Assembly: GCA_049966775.1 (NCBI GenBank)
Contig: JBMFTZ010000007.1
Span: 1-27,597, forward strand
Direction: 5' to 3'
Origin: JAKAWW01 sp049966775
GTDB taxonomy: Archaea > Micrarchaeota > Micrarchaeia > Micrarchaeales > Micrarchaeaceae
Length of the DNA: 27,597 bases
The position numbers and the translations under genes were made by a program. The notes under the pieces were generated by a model. The model saw only the letters and a program-made list of their open reading frames with translations, searched no databases and was not told where the DNA came from. Positions 13,822 to 21,739 of the stretch are shown here, one piece after another (positions within the stretch are counted from its first letter, which is position 1; each line of letters opens with the position of its first letter).

Positions 13822-14604
13822 ATGGATGTCAAGATCGACTTCACGCTCTCAGCGCAGCAAAACGCTGACAATTATTACAAGAATTCAAAAAAGCTCGCAG
13901 CAAAGAAGAAGGGCGCGGAAAGCGCCGTAGCTGAGCTTGAGAAAAGGCTGGAAGAGCTGAGAAGGCGCCAGGAGCCTTCCGAGGAAAGGGCGGTTGTAAG
14001 GATTACAACAAAGGAGTGGTACGAGAAGTTCCACTGGTTCTTCACGAGCGAAGGCAAGCTGGTGGTCGGAGGGCGTGATGCGCAGCAGAACGAGCTGCTA
14101 AACGCTAAACACTTTGACAGCGCCGACCTTTTTTTCCACGCCGACATATTCGGGGCATCTGCGGTGATATTGAAGGGCGGTGCTGGCGCCGGCATTGCTT
14201 CAAAGGAGGAAGCGGCACAATTTGCGGCCTGCTATTCCAGCGCGTGGGAGCGCATGCTGAGTAGCATCGACGTTTACATGCTGAAGCGCGAACAGGTGAG
14301 CAAATCCACTAACAGGGGCTCGCTTGGCACAGGAAGCTTCCTGCTCAAGGGCGAGCGCGAGTGGTTCAAGGGCGTGGAGCTCGAGCTTGCCGCCTTTCTA
14401 AGCGACAACAGGCTTAATGTGGTGCCCAAAAGAGCTTTTGACAGGCTGGCGCATTCTGGTTCCTACGCACTGATAAAGGAGGGCACGGCGAAAAAATCAG
14501 ACGCTGCCAAAGCGCTGGCCAAGGCGATTGGCTACGACGACATAGATGCGATAATGAGGAGCCTCCCGGCAGGGAGCTTCAATGTGACAGCGTTCCGAGC
14601 CTAA
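13822..14604 (+). CDS. Half-length RqcH/NEMF homologue (coiled coil plus NFACT-R)
   Basis: 260 residues. Full RqcH/NEMF proteins are about 550-650 residues with NFACT-N, HhH, coiled-coil and NFACT-R regions. They bind stalled large subunits and tRNA. This protein starts with LSAQQNADNYYKNSKK, the usual lead-in to the coiled coil. A charged coil (about 20-60) and the NFACT-R core follow: WYEKFHWFFTSEGKLVVGGRDAQQ, then DLFFHADIFGASAVILK and ACYSSAWE. The NFACT-N domain with its tRNA-contacting surface is not encoded upstream; secE ends only 8 bp before this start. So it is a natural short form, or the N-terminal half is a separate gene elsewhere. The C-terminal 70 residues (after about 190) are unassigned. 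Confidence 0.85.
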   Translation: MDVKIDFTLSAQQNADNYYKNSKKLAAKKKGAESAVAELEKRLEELRRRQEPSEERAVVRITTKEWYEKFHWFFTSEGKLVVGGRDAQQNELLNAKHFDSADLFFHADIFGASAVILKGGAGAGIASKEEAAQFAACYSSAWERMLSSIDVYMLKREQVSKSTNRGSLGTGSFLLKGEREWFKGVELELAAFLSDNRLNVVPKRAFDRLAHSGSYALIKEGTAKKSDAAKALAKAIGYDDIDAIMRSLPAGSFNVTAFRA

Positions 14605-14712
14605 AAGGGACGGCTTTTGTGCCTTATCATCGCAATAGCGCGGCATCATTTGCGCTGCAGGCGTTTTGCAAAATATTGAATCACTTTAAGATATTTGAAA
14701 CAAAATGGAGCG

Positions 14713-14722
14713 TTTAAATATC
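14713..14722 (+). promoter_or_regulatory. TATA-like box for a leaderless transcript
   Basis: GTTTAAATAT lies about 27-36 bases before the ATG at 14749, and no ribosome binding site is seen in between. This spacing fits transcription starting at or just before the start codon. Confidence 0.5.
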
Positions 14723-14748
14723 AGGAAGCGCGCTATATTCTGATTCGT

Positions 14749-15099
14749 ATGGAGGGAATAGCAACAGAATACAGAAGCATGCTGCGAAGGGGGCAGCAAA
14801 ATGAGACGGCGCTGATGTCGAGCGCACCAATGCCGCTTATGGCGGTACTGAGGCGCCCCATCAAGCAGAGCCAGAGCGCATACATAGGAATGCATGGCAT
14901 AACACTGAAGGTGGGTAAGAGCACAGTCACAATAACCTCGCCGCAGAAAGCCAAAAGCAACCAGCAAGACAAGGTGTTCGACCCTAGAGACTACGGCAAG
15001 TACCTTATATTCAACAGCCACAGAAGCAAACAGGCAAAAAATAAAAACAATTACGCAACTGCGCTATTTGAGCTCTTTGCCGGCGCCATGCATGTGTGA
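14749..15099 (+). CDS. Hypothetical protein, 116 residues, probable leaderless start
   Basis: I do not recognise this protein. From the ATG at 14749 it reads MEGIATEYRSMLRRGQQNE. The middle holds a strand-like GMHGITLKVGKSTVTITSPQ, and the C-terminal part is basic with KQAKNKNN before a hydrophobic helix-like end (TALFELFAGAMHV). The start is chosen from the TATA-like box about 27-36 bp upstream; an earlier TTG start is unlikely. It stops immediately against the convergent hsp20 stop with no gap. The frame on the opposite strand of the same stretch has poor composition, so the plus-strand reading is preferred. Confidence 0.55.
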   Translation: MEGIATEYRSMLRRGQQNETALMSSAPMPLMAVLRRPIKQSQSAYIGMHGITLKVGKSTVTITSPQKAKSNQQDKVFDPRDYGKYLIFNSHRSKQAKNKNNYATALFELFAGAMHV

Positions 15100-15555
15100 T
15101 TACTCGATTTTCACTTCAGAGCCTTCCGCTGTTTTCTCCTTCTGCACGTCGATGGTGAGTGTTCCGTTTTCGTATTTTGCCTTCGCGGTGCCGCTCTTCA
15201 CGGTGTCAGGAAGCTCCACTACGCGGTAGAATCCCATTGATGACCTCTCCTTCGCATAGTAGTCGGTACCTGTATCCACCTTCTCTTCCGTCTTGGACGC
15301 CCTCACCGTTATAGTGCTGTCCGTCACTTTTAGCTTTATGTCCTTCTTGTCCACATCAGGCATGTCCACCTTCACGTGGAACGACGAGCCCTTGTCGACT
15401 ATGTCCACCTTGGGTATCTCATAGCCCTCGTTCAGCATCTCCCTGAGCCTTTTCGGGTACTCGAAGAGGGGCTCGCGCACCATTGTGGTCAATGCCCTGA
15501 AGGGATCGCTGATCCAATCGGATGCCACTACGGCCTCATTCTTTTTGCTCTTCAT
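15100..15555 (-). CDS. Small heat shock protein, Hsp20/alpha-crystallin family
   Basis: 151 residues from the ATG at 15555, preceded by AGGTGAG. It holds unfolding proteins in oligomers until the Hsp70 system can act. The N-terminal arm (about 1-45) contains DPFRALTTMVREPLFEYPKR. The alpha-crystallin domain (about 48-140) has VDMPDVDKKDIKLKV and the closing KAKYENGTLTIDVQK (A-x-x-x-NG-x-L motif). The C-terminal VKI is a plausible I/V-x-I/V anchor. It is divergent from the HTH-grpE-dnaK-dnaJ cluster across a 92-bp gap with a perfect inverted repeat at 15568-15584. Confidence 0.92.
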   Translation of the reverse strand: MKSKKNEAVVASDWISDPFRALTTMVREPLFEYPKRLREMLNEGYEIPKVDIVDKGSSFHVKVDMPDVDKKDIKLKVTDSTITVRASKTEEKVDTGTDYYAKERSSMGFYRVVELPDTVKSGTAKAKYENGTLTIDVQKEKTAEGSEVKIE

Positions 15556-15567
15556 GTTCTCACCTTT

Positions 15568-15584
15568 GTCAAATATTTTTTGAC
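15568..15584. promoter_or_regulatory. Perfect inverted repeat, candidate heat-shock operator
   Basis: GTCAAA, 5 bases TATTT, then TTTGAC. It lies 13 bases upstream of the hsp20 start and about 15-25 bp from the TATA-like box at 15598-15607, that is, across the expected hsp20 transcription start. A regulator bound here would block hsp20. The neighbouring HTH protein is the obvious candidate. Site and symmetry are seen; the role is inferred. Confidence 0.55.
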
Positions 15585-15597
15585 CTTTCAATTATTA

Positions 15598-15625
15598 TTT
15601 ATATAAAACGAAAGATATTTAAACA
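15598..15625. promoter_or_regulatory. Divergent TATA boxes of hsp20 and the HTH-grpE-dnaK-dnaJ cluster
   Basis: TTTATATAAA at 15598-15607 is itself palindromic and suits the hsp20 promoter on the minus strand. GATATTTAAAC at about 15614-15624 lies about 25 bp before the HTH gene start at 15648, where no ribosome binding site is seen, so this gene is probably leaderless. Confidence 0.55.
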
Positions 15626-15647
15626 TATCGCAACAGAATATATTATC

Positions 15648-16046
15648 ATGGAAAAGATAGTGATCAAGAGCGTGGAGAGGCCGCGCGACGAGACGCCGAA
15701 TAGCATTATACGCTGGTTCTGCAATGTATTCGACCTCGACAGCGAGATAGAGCAGGAGATATTCAAGAGATTTATAAAGGCGGCCGGCCAGAACAGGGGC
15801 ATATCGAGTTCAGAGCTCAGGTTCAACAACGTCGCACGCAGCACTGTGATCTATCATCTCAATCGGTTCATTGATGCGGGGCTTGTCGTTAGGAAAGGTA
15901 GAAAGTACGTATTTAGGGGACCGAGCATGCTAGCGCTTATAGAAGAGATGGATTACGACATTCAGAGGGAGATGCAACGCATGCTGGACTTTGCAAAGGA
16001 GCTGGATAGGCAGGTAAACCAGAGGAGCCAAAGGAGCAAGAGGTAA
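15648..16046 (+). CDS. Winged-helix transcription regulator of the heat-shock cluster
   Basis: 132 residues. A helical N-terminal part (about 14-45) precedes a winged helix-turn-helix (about 38-90). The recognition helix is around ARSTVIYHLNRFIDAGL and the wing is VVRKGRKYVFRG. A charged helix (about 95-125) and an Arg/Ser-rich tail follow. The layout resembles small archaeal ArsR/Phr-like regulators. As first gene of the grpE-dnaK-dnaJ run and divergent from hsp20, it is a likely autoregulated heat-shock regulator; this is context inference. The ATG at 15648 lies about 25 bp from a TATA box, suggesting a leaderless message. Its stop codon is part of the grpE ribosome binding site. Confidence 0.78.
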   Translation: MEKIVIKSVERPRDETPNSIIRWFCNVFDLDSEIEQEIFKRFIKAAGQNRGISSSELRFNNVARSTVIYHLNRFIDAGLVVRKGRKYVFRGPSMLALIEEMDYDIQREMQRMLDFAKELDRQVNQRSQRSKR

Positions 16047-16050
16047 TTTT

Positions 16051-16707
16051 ATGAGCGAAGAAGGGAAGAATAATCAGGATAACGCTGCACGGGAAAGCAA
16101 GGAACGCGCAGCTTCAAACACTGGTGACACGGGTAACGAAGATAATGCTGAAGCGAAAAGCGCAGCAAAGAGCGAGAAGGAGATTGCAGAGCTTAAGGAC
16201 AGGCTGCTAAGGCTTGCCGCAGAGTTTGACAACTACAAAAAGCGCACTAAAAACGACGTGGAGTCAGCAAAAAAGGTCGGCAAGGCCGAGCTCGCGAAAA
16301 GCCTGCTTCCGGTGCTCGACGAGTTTGAGCTTGCCATGCTCGCGCTGAACGGCAGCGCACACAATCATAAAGATACAACAAGCGGCAATGGCGACAGTGC
16401 GATAACCAGGGGCATAGCGATGGTTTACTCAAATTTCGTTGACACGCTAAAGAAGGAGGGCATAACAGAAGTCAAAACAGACGGCGTGTTCGACCCTTAC
16501 GTGCACGAAATCGTAATGGTAAAAGAAAGCGGCAATGAAGACGGCACGATTTTGGAAGTGGTAAAGAAGGGATACAGACTCGACAACATACTGATAAGGC
16601 CGGCAAGCGTAATAGTGTCGAAAAAAGCACAGGGTCAGGGCCAAGGCGGCAAGCAGGTAGAAGGCGGCGGCAAGGTCGCAGAAGCGGGAAACGGAAGCCA
16701 AAAATGA
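16051..16707 (+). CDS. grpE: Nucleotide exchange factor GrpE
   Basis: 218 residues. GrpE releases ADP from DnaK. The N-terminal 40 residues are acidic, Ala/Ser/Asn-rich and probably disordered. A long helix (about 40-75, EIAELKDRLLRLAAEFDNYKKR) forms the dimer coil. The C-terminal beta domain has VYSNFVDTLKKEGI, FDPYVHEIVM and LEVVKKGYRLDNILIRPASVIVSK (about 170-195), the GrpE signature. A Gly/Gln/Lys-rich tail of about 25 residues follows. The ribosome binding site GAGGTAA overlaps the stop of the HTH gene, so the two are coupled. Dnak follows after 43 bp. Confidence 0.94.
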   Translation: MSEEGKNNQDNAARESKERAASNTGDTGNEDNAEAKSAAKSEKEIAELKDRLLRLAAEFDNYKKRTKNDVESAKKVGKAELAKSLLPVLDEFELAMLALNGSAHNHKDTTSGNGDSAITRGIAMVYSNFVDTLKKEGITEVKTDGVFDPYVHEIVMVKESGNEDGTILEVVKKGYRLDNILIRPASVIVSKKAQGQGQGGKQVEGGGKVAEAGNGSQK

Positions 16708-16750
16708 CGCTTCCTTATGTTTTGTTTCATGAAAAAATCATGGTGGTATA

Positions 16751-18622
16751 ATGAAGATAATAGGAATAGACTTAGGCACGAGCAATAGCGCAGCAGCGGT
16801 GTTGGAAGGAGGCAGGCCGGTAATAATACCGAGCAGCGAAGGCACAACGCTTTACGGGAAGGCTTTCCCGAGCTATGTGGCATTCACAAAAGACGGGCAG
16901 AGGTTGGTAGGCGAGCCCGCAAGGAGGCAGGCGGTGGCGAATCCAGACGGCACGGTAACCGCGTTCAAGAGAAAGATGGGCAGCGACTACGTGTACAAGA
17001 TATACGGCAAGGATTACAAGCCGCAGGAGCTTTCCGCCATATTGCTGCAAAAGATAAAGCACGACGCCGAGGCATACCTCGGCGAGCAGGTTACCAAGGC
17101 GGTGATTACTGTGCCCGCATACTTCGACGACAACCAGAGGCAGGCCACGAAGGACGCTGGCGAGATCGCTGGCCTGGAAGTGGTAAGGCTTGTGAACGAG
17201 CCGACAGCGGCGTGCCTCGCGTATGGGCTTGACAAATCCGATAAGGAGATGAGGATACTCGTATACGATTTCGGCGGAGGCACGCTTGATGTTACAATAA
17301 TGGAATTCGGCAAGGGCGTATTCGAGGTGAAGGCAACAAGCGGCGACACGCAGCTTGGCGGCACAGACATGGACAACACCATCGTGAAATTCCTCGCTGA
17401 TGAGATAAAATCCAAATACGGTATAGATGTATCGAACGACACGCAGGCGATGCAAAGGCTGAGGGAAGCTGGGGAAAAGGCCAAGATAGAGCTTTCAACT
17501 GTGCTATCGACAGATATAAACCTGCCGTTCATAACGCAGGACAAGAAGGGGACGCCGATACATTTCGACTACACGCTAACTAGGGCAAAGCTGGAGAGCC
17601 TGGTACTGCCAATAGTCGAGAGGACTGCAAAGCCCATCACACAGGCGCTCAAGGACGCCAAGCTTGAGCCTTCGCAGCTTGACAAGGTGATACTTATAGG
17701 CGGCCCGACAAGGATGCCAATAGTGCAGAGATATGTCGAACAGCTGCTGGGCAGGAAGATAGAGCGCGGTGTTGACCCGATGGAAGCGGTGGCGCTCGGC
17801 GCGGCCGTGCAGGCTGGCGTGCTCACCGGGGAAGTTAAGGACATCGTGCTTTTGGATGTGACGCCCCTGACCTTAGGCATAGAGACGCTTGGCGGAGTGG
17901 CAACCCCGCTAATAGAGCGCAACACCACGATACCGATAAAAAGATCCCAGATTTTCACCACTGCGGAAGACTTCCAGACGAGCGTTGACATACACGTGGT
18001 GCAGGGCGAAAGGCCGCTCGCAAAGGACAACATAGACTTGGGCAGGTTTACGCTCACCGGTATTCCGCCATCAAGGCGCGGCGTACCACAGGTAGAGGTC
18101 ACTTTCGACATCGATTCAAACGGCATACTCCATGTAACCGCAAAGGACAAAGCAACAGGAAAGGAGCAGAGCATGGATATAGTGGCGCCGCACAAGATGA
18201 GCAAGGACGAGATAGACAAAAAGATCGATGAGGCAAAGCGCTTTGAAGAAGAGGACAAGAAAACAAGGGAGCAGATAGAAGTAAAGAACAGCGCTGAATC
18301 GATGATATACACTGCAGAGCGCACCGTGGAGGAATACAAAGACAAGATACCCGCGGATATAAAGGAGAAGGTGGAAAACGCGAAGAAGGAACTTGAGGAG
18401 CTGCTCAAGGGCGACGATTTTGACAGGATAAAAGCCAAGACCGAAGAGCTCAAGAACGCCCTCGAAGAGGTCGGCGGCTCCATCTACAAGGGCGGCGAAG
18501 GGCAGGGCGGCGCTGGCGCCGGCGCAGGTGCAGGCGCGGGACCAGGCGGCGGCTTTGGATCGCAAGGCGGGGGCTATGGCGATGCTGGGGCGGCCGATGC
18601 GGATTTCAAGGTGCAGAAATAA
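16751..18622 (+). CDS. dnaK: Chaperone DnaK (Hsp70)
   Basis: 623 residues, normal length. ATP-driven folding chaperone. The start GIDLGTSNSAAAV (5-17) is the phosphate-1 motif; VYDFGGGTLDVTI is phosphate-2 (about 172-184) and IGGPTRMPIV is in the third ATP motif (about 316-325). The ATPase domain has VPAYFDDNQRQATKDAG. The linker DVTPLTLGIETLGG (about 373-386) leads to the substrate domain and a helical lid with EEDKKTREQIE. The C-terminus is Gly/Ala-rich (GAGAGAGAG type). Archaeal dnaK genes are generally considered acquired from bacteria. GGTGGT lies just before the ATG. Confidence 0.97.
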   Translation: MKIIGIDLGTSNSAAAVLEGGRPVIIPSSEGTTLYGKAFPSYVAFTKDGQRLVGEPARRQAVANPDGTVTAFKRKMGSDYVYKIYGKDYKPQELSAILLQKIKHDAEAYLGEQVTKAVITVPAYFDDNQRQATKDAGEIAGLEVVRLVNEPTAACLAYGLDKSDKEMRILVYDFGGGTLDVTIMEFGKGVFEVKATSGDTQLGGTDMDNTIVKFLADEIKSKYGIDVSNDTQAMQRLREAGEKAKIELSTVLSTDINLPFITQDKKGTPIHFDYTLTRAKLESLVLPIVERTAKPITQALKDAKLEPSQLDKVILIGGPTRMPIVQRYVEQLLGRKIERGVDPMEAVALGAAVQAGVLTGEVKDIVLLDVTPLTLGIETLGGVATPLIERNTTIPIKRSQIFTTAEDFQTSVDIHVVQGERPLAKDNIDLGRFTLTGIPPSRRGVPQVEVTFDIDSNGILHVTAKDKATGKEQSMDIVAPHKMSKDEIDKKIDEAKRFEEEDKKTREQIEVKNSAESMIYTAERTVEEYKDKIPADIKEKVENAKKELEELLKGDDFDRIKAKTEELKNALEEVGGSIYKGGEGQGGAGAGAGAGAGPGGGFGSQGGGYGDAGAADADFKVQK

Positions 18623-18640
18623 AGTTGCAAGATGTAGAAG

Positions 18641-19744
18641 ATGGCAAGAGACTACTACGAAGTGCTAGGAGTTGGCAAGAACGCAAGCCTTGACGAGATA
18701 AAGGAAGCGTACAGGAACCTTGCGCTAAAGTACCATCCCGACAGGAACAAAAGCCCCGACGCAGAGGAGAAGTTCAAGGAGATAAACGAGGCGTACGCTG
18801 TGCTTAGCGACGCCGAGAAGCGCAGGCAGTATGACGCTTTCGGCCCCGAGGGCTTTAGCCAGAGGTATACCCCAGATGACATATTCAGGGGCTTTGACTT
18901 CGAAAGCGTCTTCAACGACATATTCGGGGGCATGGGCGGATTTCCTGACAACGACATCTTCGAGAACATATTCGGCTTCTCGCCAAGGGGCAGCTACGAT
19001 GCGGGCAACGACATACTCGCCAGAGCAAGCATAACGCTCGGAGAGGCGGCGCAGGGAACAACCAGGGTTATAAGCGTAAGGCACTCCAAGATCTGCGAGC
19101 ATTGCGGCGGCACGGGCCACGAACCGGGCAGCAAAGTGATAAAGTGCGACATGTGCAAGGGCACTGGAACCGTAAGGCAGACAAGGAGAACGCCATTTGG
19201 GATTATGCAGACTGTAAGCTCGTGCCCGAAGTGCGGCGGAAGCGGCAAGATCTATGAAAAGGTGTGCAGGGTGTGCAACGGCTCAGGCAGGATAAGCACC
19301 GAGGAGAAGGTTGAGGTAAAGATACCGCCAGGCATCGAGAGCGGCACAAGACTGCGCGTGCGGGGAATGGGCGACTACGGCAAGGATCGCACAGGGGACC
19401 TTTATGTGGAGGTAAGCATACAGAACGATGGACGGTTTGAAAGGCGGGGAAATGACATTTATACAACGCTTCGCGTGCCTCTGCACTTAATGATACTCGG
19501 GGGCGAGGTGGACGCACCCACCCTCGAAGGCAGCAAAAAGGTATACGTCGAAGAAGGTACGCAGAATGGCGCAAGGCTGACGCTTCACGGGGCAGGCATG
19601 CCCTCGTTCCGCGGCGGCAGGCGCGGCGATGAGATCATCACGCTCGTAACAGAGATACCGCAGCACCTTTCGAAGGAGCAGAAGGATCTCATAAGGAAAT
19701 TCGCTGAAATCGATTCTGAAAAGAAGAGACACTGGTTCATGTAG
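18641..19744 (+). CDS. dnaJ: Co-chaperone DnaJ (Hsp40)
   Basis: 367 residues, full type I DnaJ. J domain at 3-66 with HPD at 32-34 for stimulating DnaK. A short G/F region (about 85-120) includes FGGMGGF. The zinc domain has all four CxxCxGxG motifs: CEHCGGTG (152-159), CDMCKGTG (169-176), CPKCGGSG (195-202) and CRVCNGSG (209-216). The C-terminal substrate domain follows, with VKIPPGIESGTRLRVRG-type sequence. It is 18 bp after dnaK in the same operon. Its last 8 bases overlap the convergent truD gene. Confidence 0.97.
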   Translation: MARDYYEVLGVGKNASLDEIKEAYRNLALKYHPDRNKSPDAEEKFKEINEAYAVLSDAEKRRQYDAFGPEGFSQRYTPDDIFRGFDFESVFNDIFGGMGGFPDNDIFENIFGFSPRGSYDAGNDILARASITLGEAAQGTTRVISVRHSKICEHCGGTGHEPGSKVIKCDMCKGTGTVRQTRRTPFGIMQTVSSCPKCGGSGKIYEKVCRVCNGSGRISTEEKVEVKIPPGIESGTRLRVRGMGDYGKDRTGDLYVEVSIQNDGRFERRGNDIYTTLRVPLHLMILGGEVDAPTLEGSKKVYVEEGTQNGARLTLHGAGMPSFRGGRRGDEIITLVTEIPQHLSKEQKDLIRKFAEIDSEKKRHWFM

Positions 19745-20984
19745 CGCTGCGCTGCGCCAGCAGCTCGTTGAGGAACACAGTAGCGTAGGAACCGGCCGGC
19801 AGCGAGAAGGAGAGCACTGCCGAATTATCAGCCGCTTCGTAGCGCGCTTCAACGCCTTTGTATGGAGCAAAAAGGGCACGGTATGCACCCTTGCAGTTGA
19901 GCTCCGGCATGCCTGCAAGCTTGAAATCCTCGAGCTTGAGGCCGTGGCGCTCAAGAGCCTCTTTTTCAAAATCATTGGGCTTGGAGTCGTATCCTAGTAT
20001 GTTCGCTACGGGCAGCAGCCCTTTTGCTTCGGTGCCGTCAAATGGCTCTGTGCTTGCGATATCATAGAACACCCCGCCAGGGCGGCACACCAGGTCTCCG
20101 CTTGAAGGGCGGATCTCGCCAGCTTCTATCCTCTGTTCGAGCTCTTCATTGAATATGGCGTCTTCAACTGAATGTATGAACATCAGCGATAGCGTCCTCG
20201 GCAGGCGCCTGAGCGCATTCGCATAATTGCCAGGATAGGCGGAAAGGTATTCGATCATAAGCCTTTCGTATTTGAGGTATTTGGGAAAGTATGCGAGCGC
20301 TTTCTTGAAATCCCGCTCCTCGGCAAGCCGCTGCCTTGCTTCCACCGCTTCCACGCTTAGCTCGTTGCCCGCATCGGTCAGGTAAAGCATTGCCGCGGTT
20401 TCGAAGTCGCCCTTCAGCATCGCGAGCCCTATTGCAAAGTTGTTGTCGCGCGAGCCGAACCTCTGTTCGCCGAAATAGTTAGGGAAAAGACCGTACTGGT
20501 TGAGCTCGGCAAGGGATTCGCTTACCATGCCGTAGCCCGCTTCGTCTAATCCGCGCACCCTGACAGCGAACCTGTTGCCGCTTAGCATGCCCAGCTTTAT
20601 GCCGGTGCTTGACTGCCAGGCGCCATTTATCTGCAGATCCTTTATGTGCACGCTTTCAAGCCCTGCATGGTCTATGCCGTAGATGCTGCACAGCTGCGTT
20701 GAGACTGACATTCTATCCTTCGTACCGGCAAAGCCGGCGGAGCGCATACCGCGCCTGAATTTTTTTGCCACAGCCCTTACCGCCTGCACGGTATTCCATT
20801 CGCGCTTCTGGAGCACGAACACGGCGAACTTGCCGGCTTCGCTCTTCATGCCCAATTCATTGCCCGCATAATGCCTGCTTGCTTCTATCACTACGCCCTC
20901 CTTTGTGATTTCCTGCACAACAAAATCTTCCGGGAGCTGCTTTATCGCGCCTTGCGCCTTCTTTGATCTGGTAAGTGTCATCAT
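19737..20984 (-). CDS. truD: tRNA pseudouridine synthase TruD
   Basis: 415 residues. TruD isomerises uridine 13 of some tRNAs. The N-terminus has LPEDFVVQEI, typical of the family, and the catalytic aspartate D90 is in GFAGTKDR. NYFGEQRFGS is the second conserved block, with the TruD insertion domain between about 170 and 310. The C-terminal part has ELNCKGAYRALFAPYK and ends in SFSLPAGSYATVFLNELL. All key residues seem intact. It starts with two Met codons (20984 and 20981). The upstream 60 bp holds a TATA-rich stretch shared with the tdk relic. Confidence 0.94.
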   Translation of the reverse strand: MMTLTRSKKAQGAIKQLPEDFVVQEITKEGVVIEASRHYAGNELGMKSEAGKFAVFVLQKREWNTVQAVRAVAKKFRRGMRSAGFAGTKDRMSVSTQLCSIYGIDHAGLESVHIKDLQINGAWQSSTGIKLGMLSGNRFAVRVRGLDEAGYGMVSESLAELNQYGLFPNYFGEQRFGSRDNNFAIGLAMLKGDFETAAMLYLTDAGNELSVEAVEARQRLAEERDFKKALAYFPKYLKYERLMIEYLSAYPGNYANALRRLPRTLSLMFIHSVEDAIFNEELEQRIEAGEIRPSSGDLVCRPGGVFYDIASTEPFDGTEAKGLLPVANILGYDSKPNDFEKEALERHGLKLEDFKLAGMPELNCKGAYRALFAPYKGVEARYEAADNSAVLSFSLPAGSYATVFLNELLAQRSAT

Positions 20985-20994
20985 GCTAGCACGC

Positions 20995-21031
20995 TTGCAT
21001 ATTTAGTGGCAATATTATTATATTATTTTGG
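20995..21031 (+). repeat. Promoter-like direct repeat, copy 1
   Basis: CTTGCATATT, a TGGCAA at 21007-21012, then an AT-rich TATA stretch (TTATTATATTATTT). A near-copy lies at 21680-21720, separated by the thymidine kinase relic. The AT-rich part lies about 15-25 bp before the ATG at 21044. See copy 2. Confidence 0.65.
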
Positions 21032-21043
21032 TGCTGGCTCGCG

Positions 21044-21649
21044 ATGTGCATGGTAATTGCGCTGCAGAAGCCTGAAAATCATGATAAGGTTATTGGAATT
21101 TTGGCTGCTCTCTACCCTTATGGCCGGATGGATAAAAATATACACGGGTCCGATGTTTTCAAGGGAGGCCGAGGAGCTTATCGTGGAGCTTCACAGGTAT
21201 ATGCTTGCGTAGAGGAGCGTCATCCTGTGCAAGCACCAGCTTGACGCCAGGTATGGAGATGGCATTGTGAGTCACGACGGAAGGAGGATGAAAGCGATTC
21301 AGATAGGCAGCCCGAGCCAAATCTATTCCGGATATGATGTTATCGGGATAGACGAAGCGCAGTTCTTTGATCAGGGTATAGTGCGTGTTATCCAATCCAT
21401 TGCTGATCGCGGATCTAGGATGGTGATTGCCGGGCTTGACAAAAACCATCTCGGGAACCGTTCGGCCCGATGCCGCAGCTGCTTGCCATAGCAGATGAAG
21501 CGGCAAAGCTCACTGCAGTGTGCACTATTTGTGGCAATCCGGCCACATTTTCAGTGAAAAAAGCCAGAGATGGAAAAGAAGTGCTCATAGGTGGCGTTGA
21601 CGCATATGAACCGAGGTGCAGGCAGCACAGAACAGACGCTTCTGAATGA
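21044..21649 (+). pseudogene. tdk: Thymidine kinase pseudogene (multiple lesions)
   Basis: Pieces in different frames together spell a TK1-type thymidine kinase. From a 5-A run (21134-21138) a shifted frame reads IYTGPMFS, but the following SGKT of the P-loop is SREA, so the catalytic Lys is gone. A TAG at 21210-21212 interrupts the same frame (before RSVILCKHQLD). The reading continues with VSHDGRRMKA, VIGIDEAQFFD and AGLDKNHLG. A one-base loss near 21453-21458 then shifts to FGPMPQLLAIADEAAKLTAVC. The tail carries the zinc-type Cys pair CTIC and the RCRQH end, stopping at 21649. At least three lesions plus lost P-loop make it non-functional. The 28 codons before 21128 are not typical of the family. 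Confidence 0.85.
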
Positions 21650-21679
21650 CAAAACCGTAATTCTCGCCATATCAGCGCA

Positions 21680-21720
21680 CTTGCACATAATTGGTGGCAA
21701 GGTTATTATATTATTTCTGG
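21680..21720 (+). repeat. Promoter-like direct repeat, copy 2 (nre promoter)
   Basis: CTTGCACATAA, then TGGCAA at 21695-21700, then the TTATTATATTATTT stretch. Compared with copy 1 (20995-21031), the TGGCAA-to-end part differs by two bases and one single-base gap. The TATA-like part lies about 30 bp before the nre start at 21740. This copy is presumably the working nre promoter. Confidence 0.65.
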
Positions 21721-21739
21721 AATATTCTAATCGAGGGGC

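Noticed and set aside
14686..15021. Minus-strand frame opposite the 116-residue hypothetical gene
   Set aside because: Cys/His/Leu-rich shadow composition and no promoter or ribosome binding site; the plus strand has a well-spaced TATA-like box.
15556..15591. TTG start extending Hsp20 by 12 residues
   Set aside because: AGGTGAG lies right before the ATG at 15555, and the longer start would run over the inverted repeat and start site.
17569..18483. Long minus-strand open frame opposite dnaK
   Set aside because: It is a shadow of dnaK: low-complexity Ser/Leu/Phe composition, no start signal and no recognisable motif.
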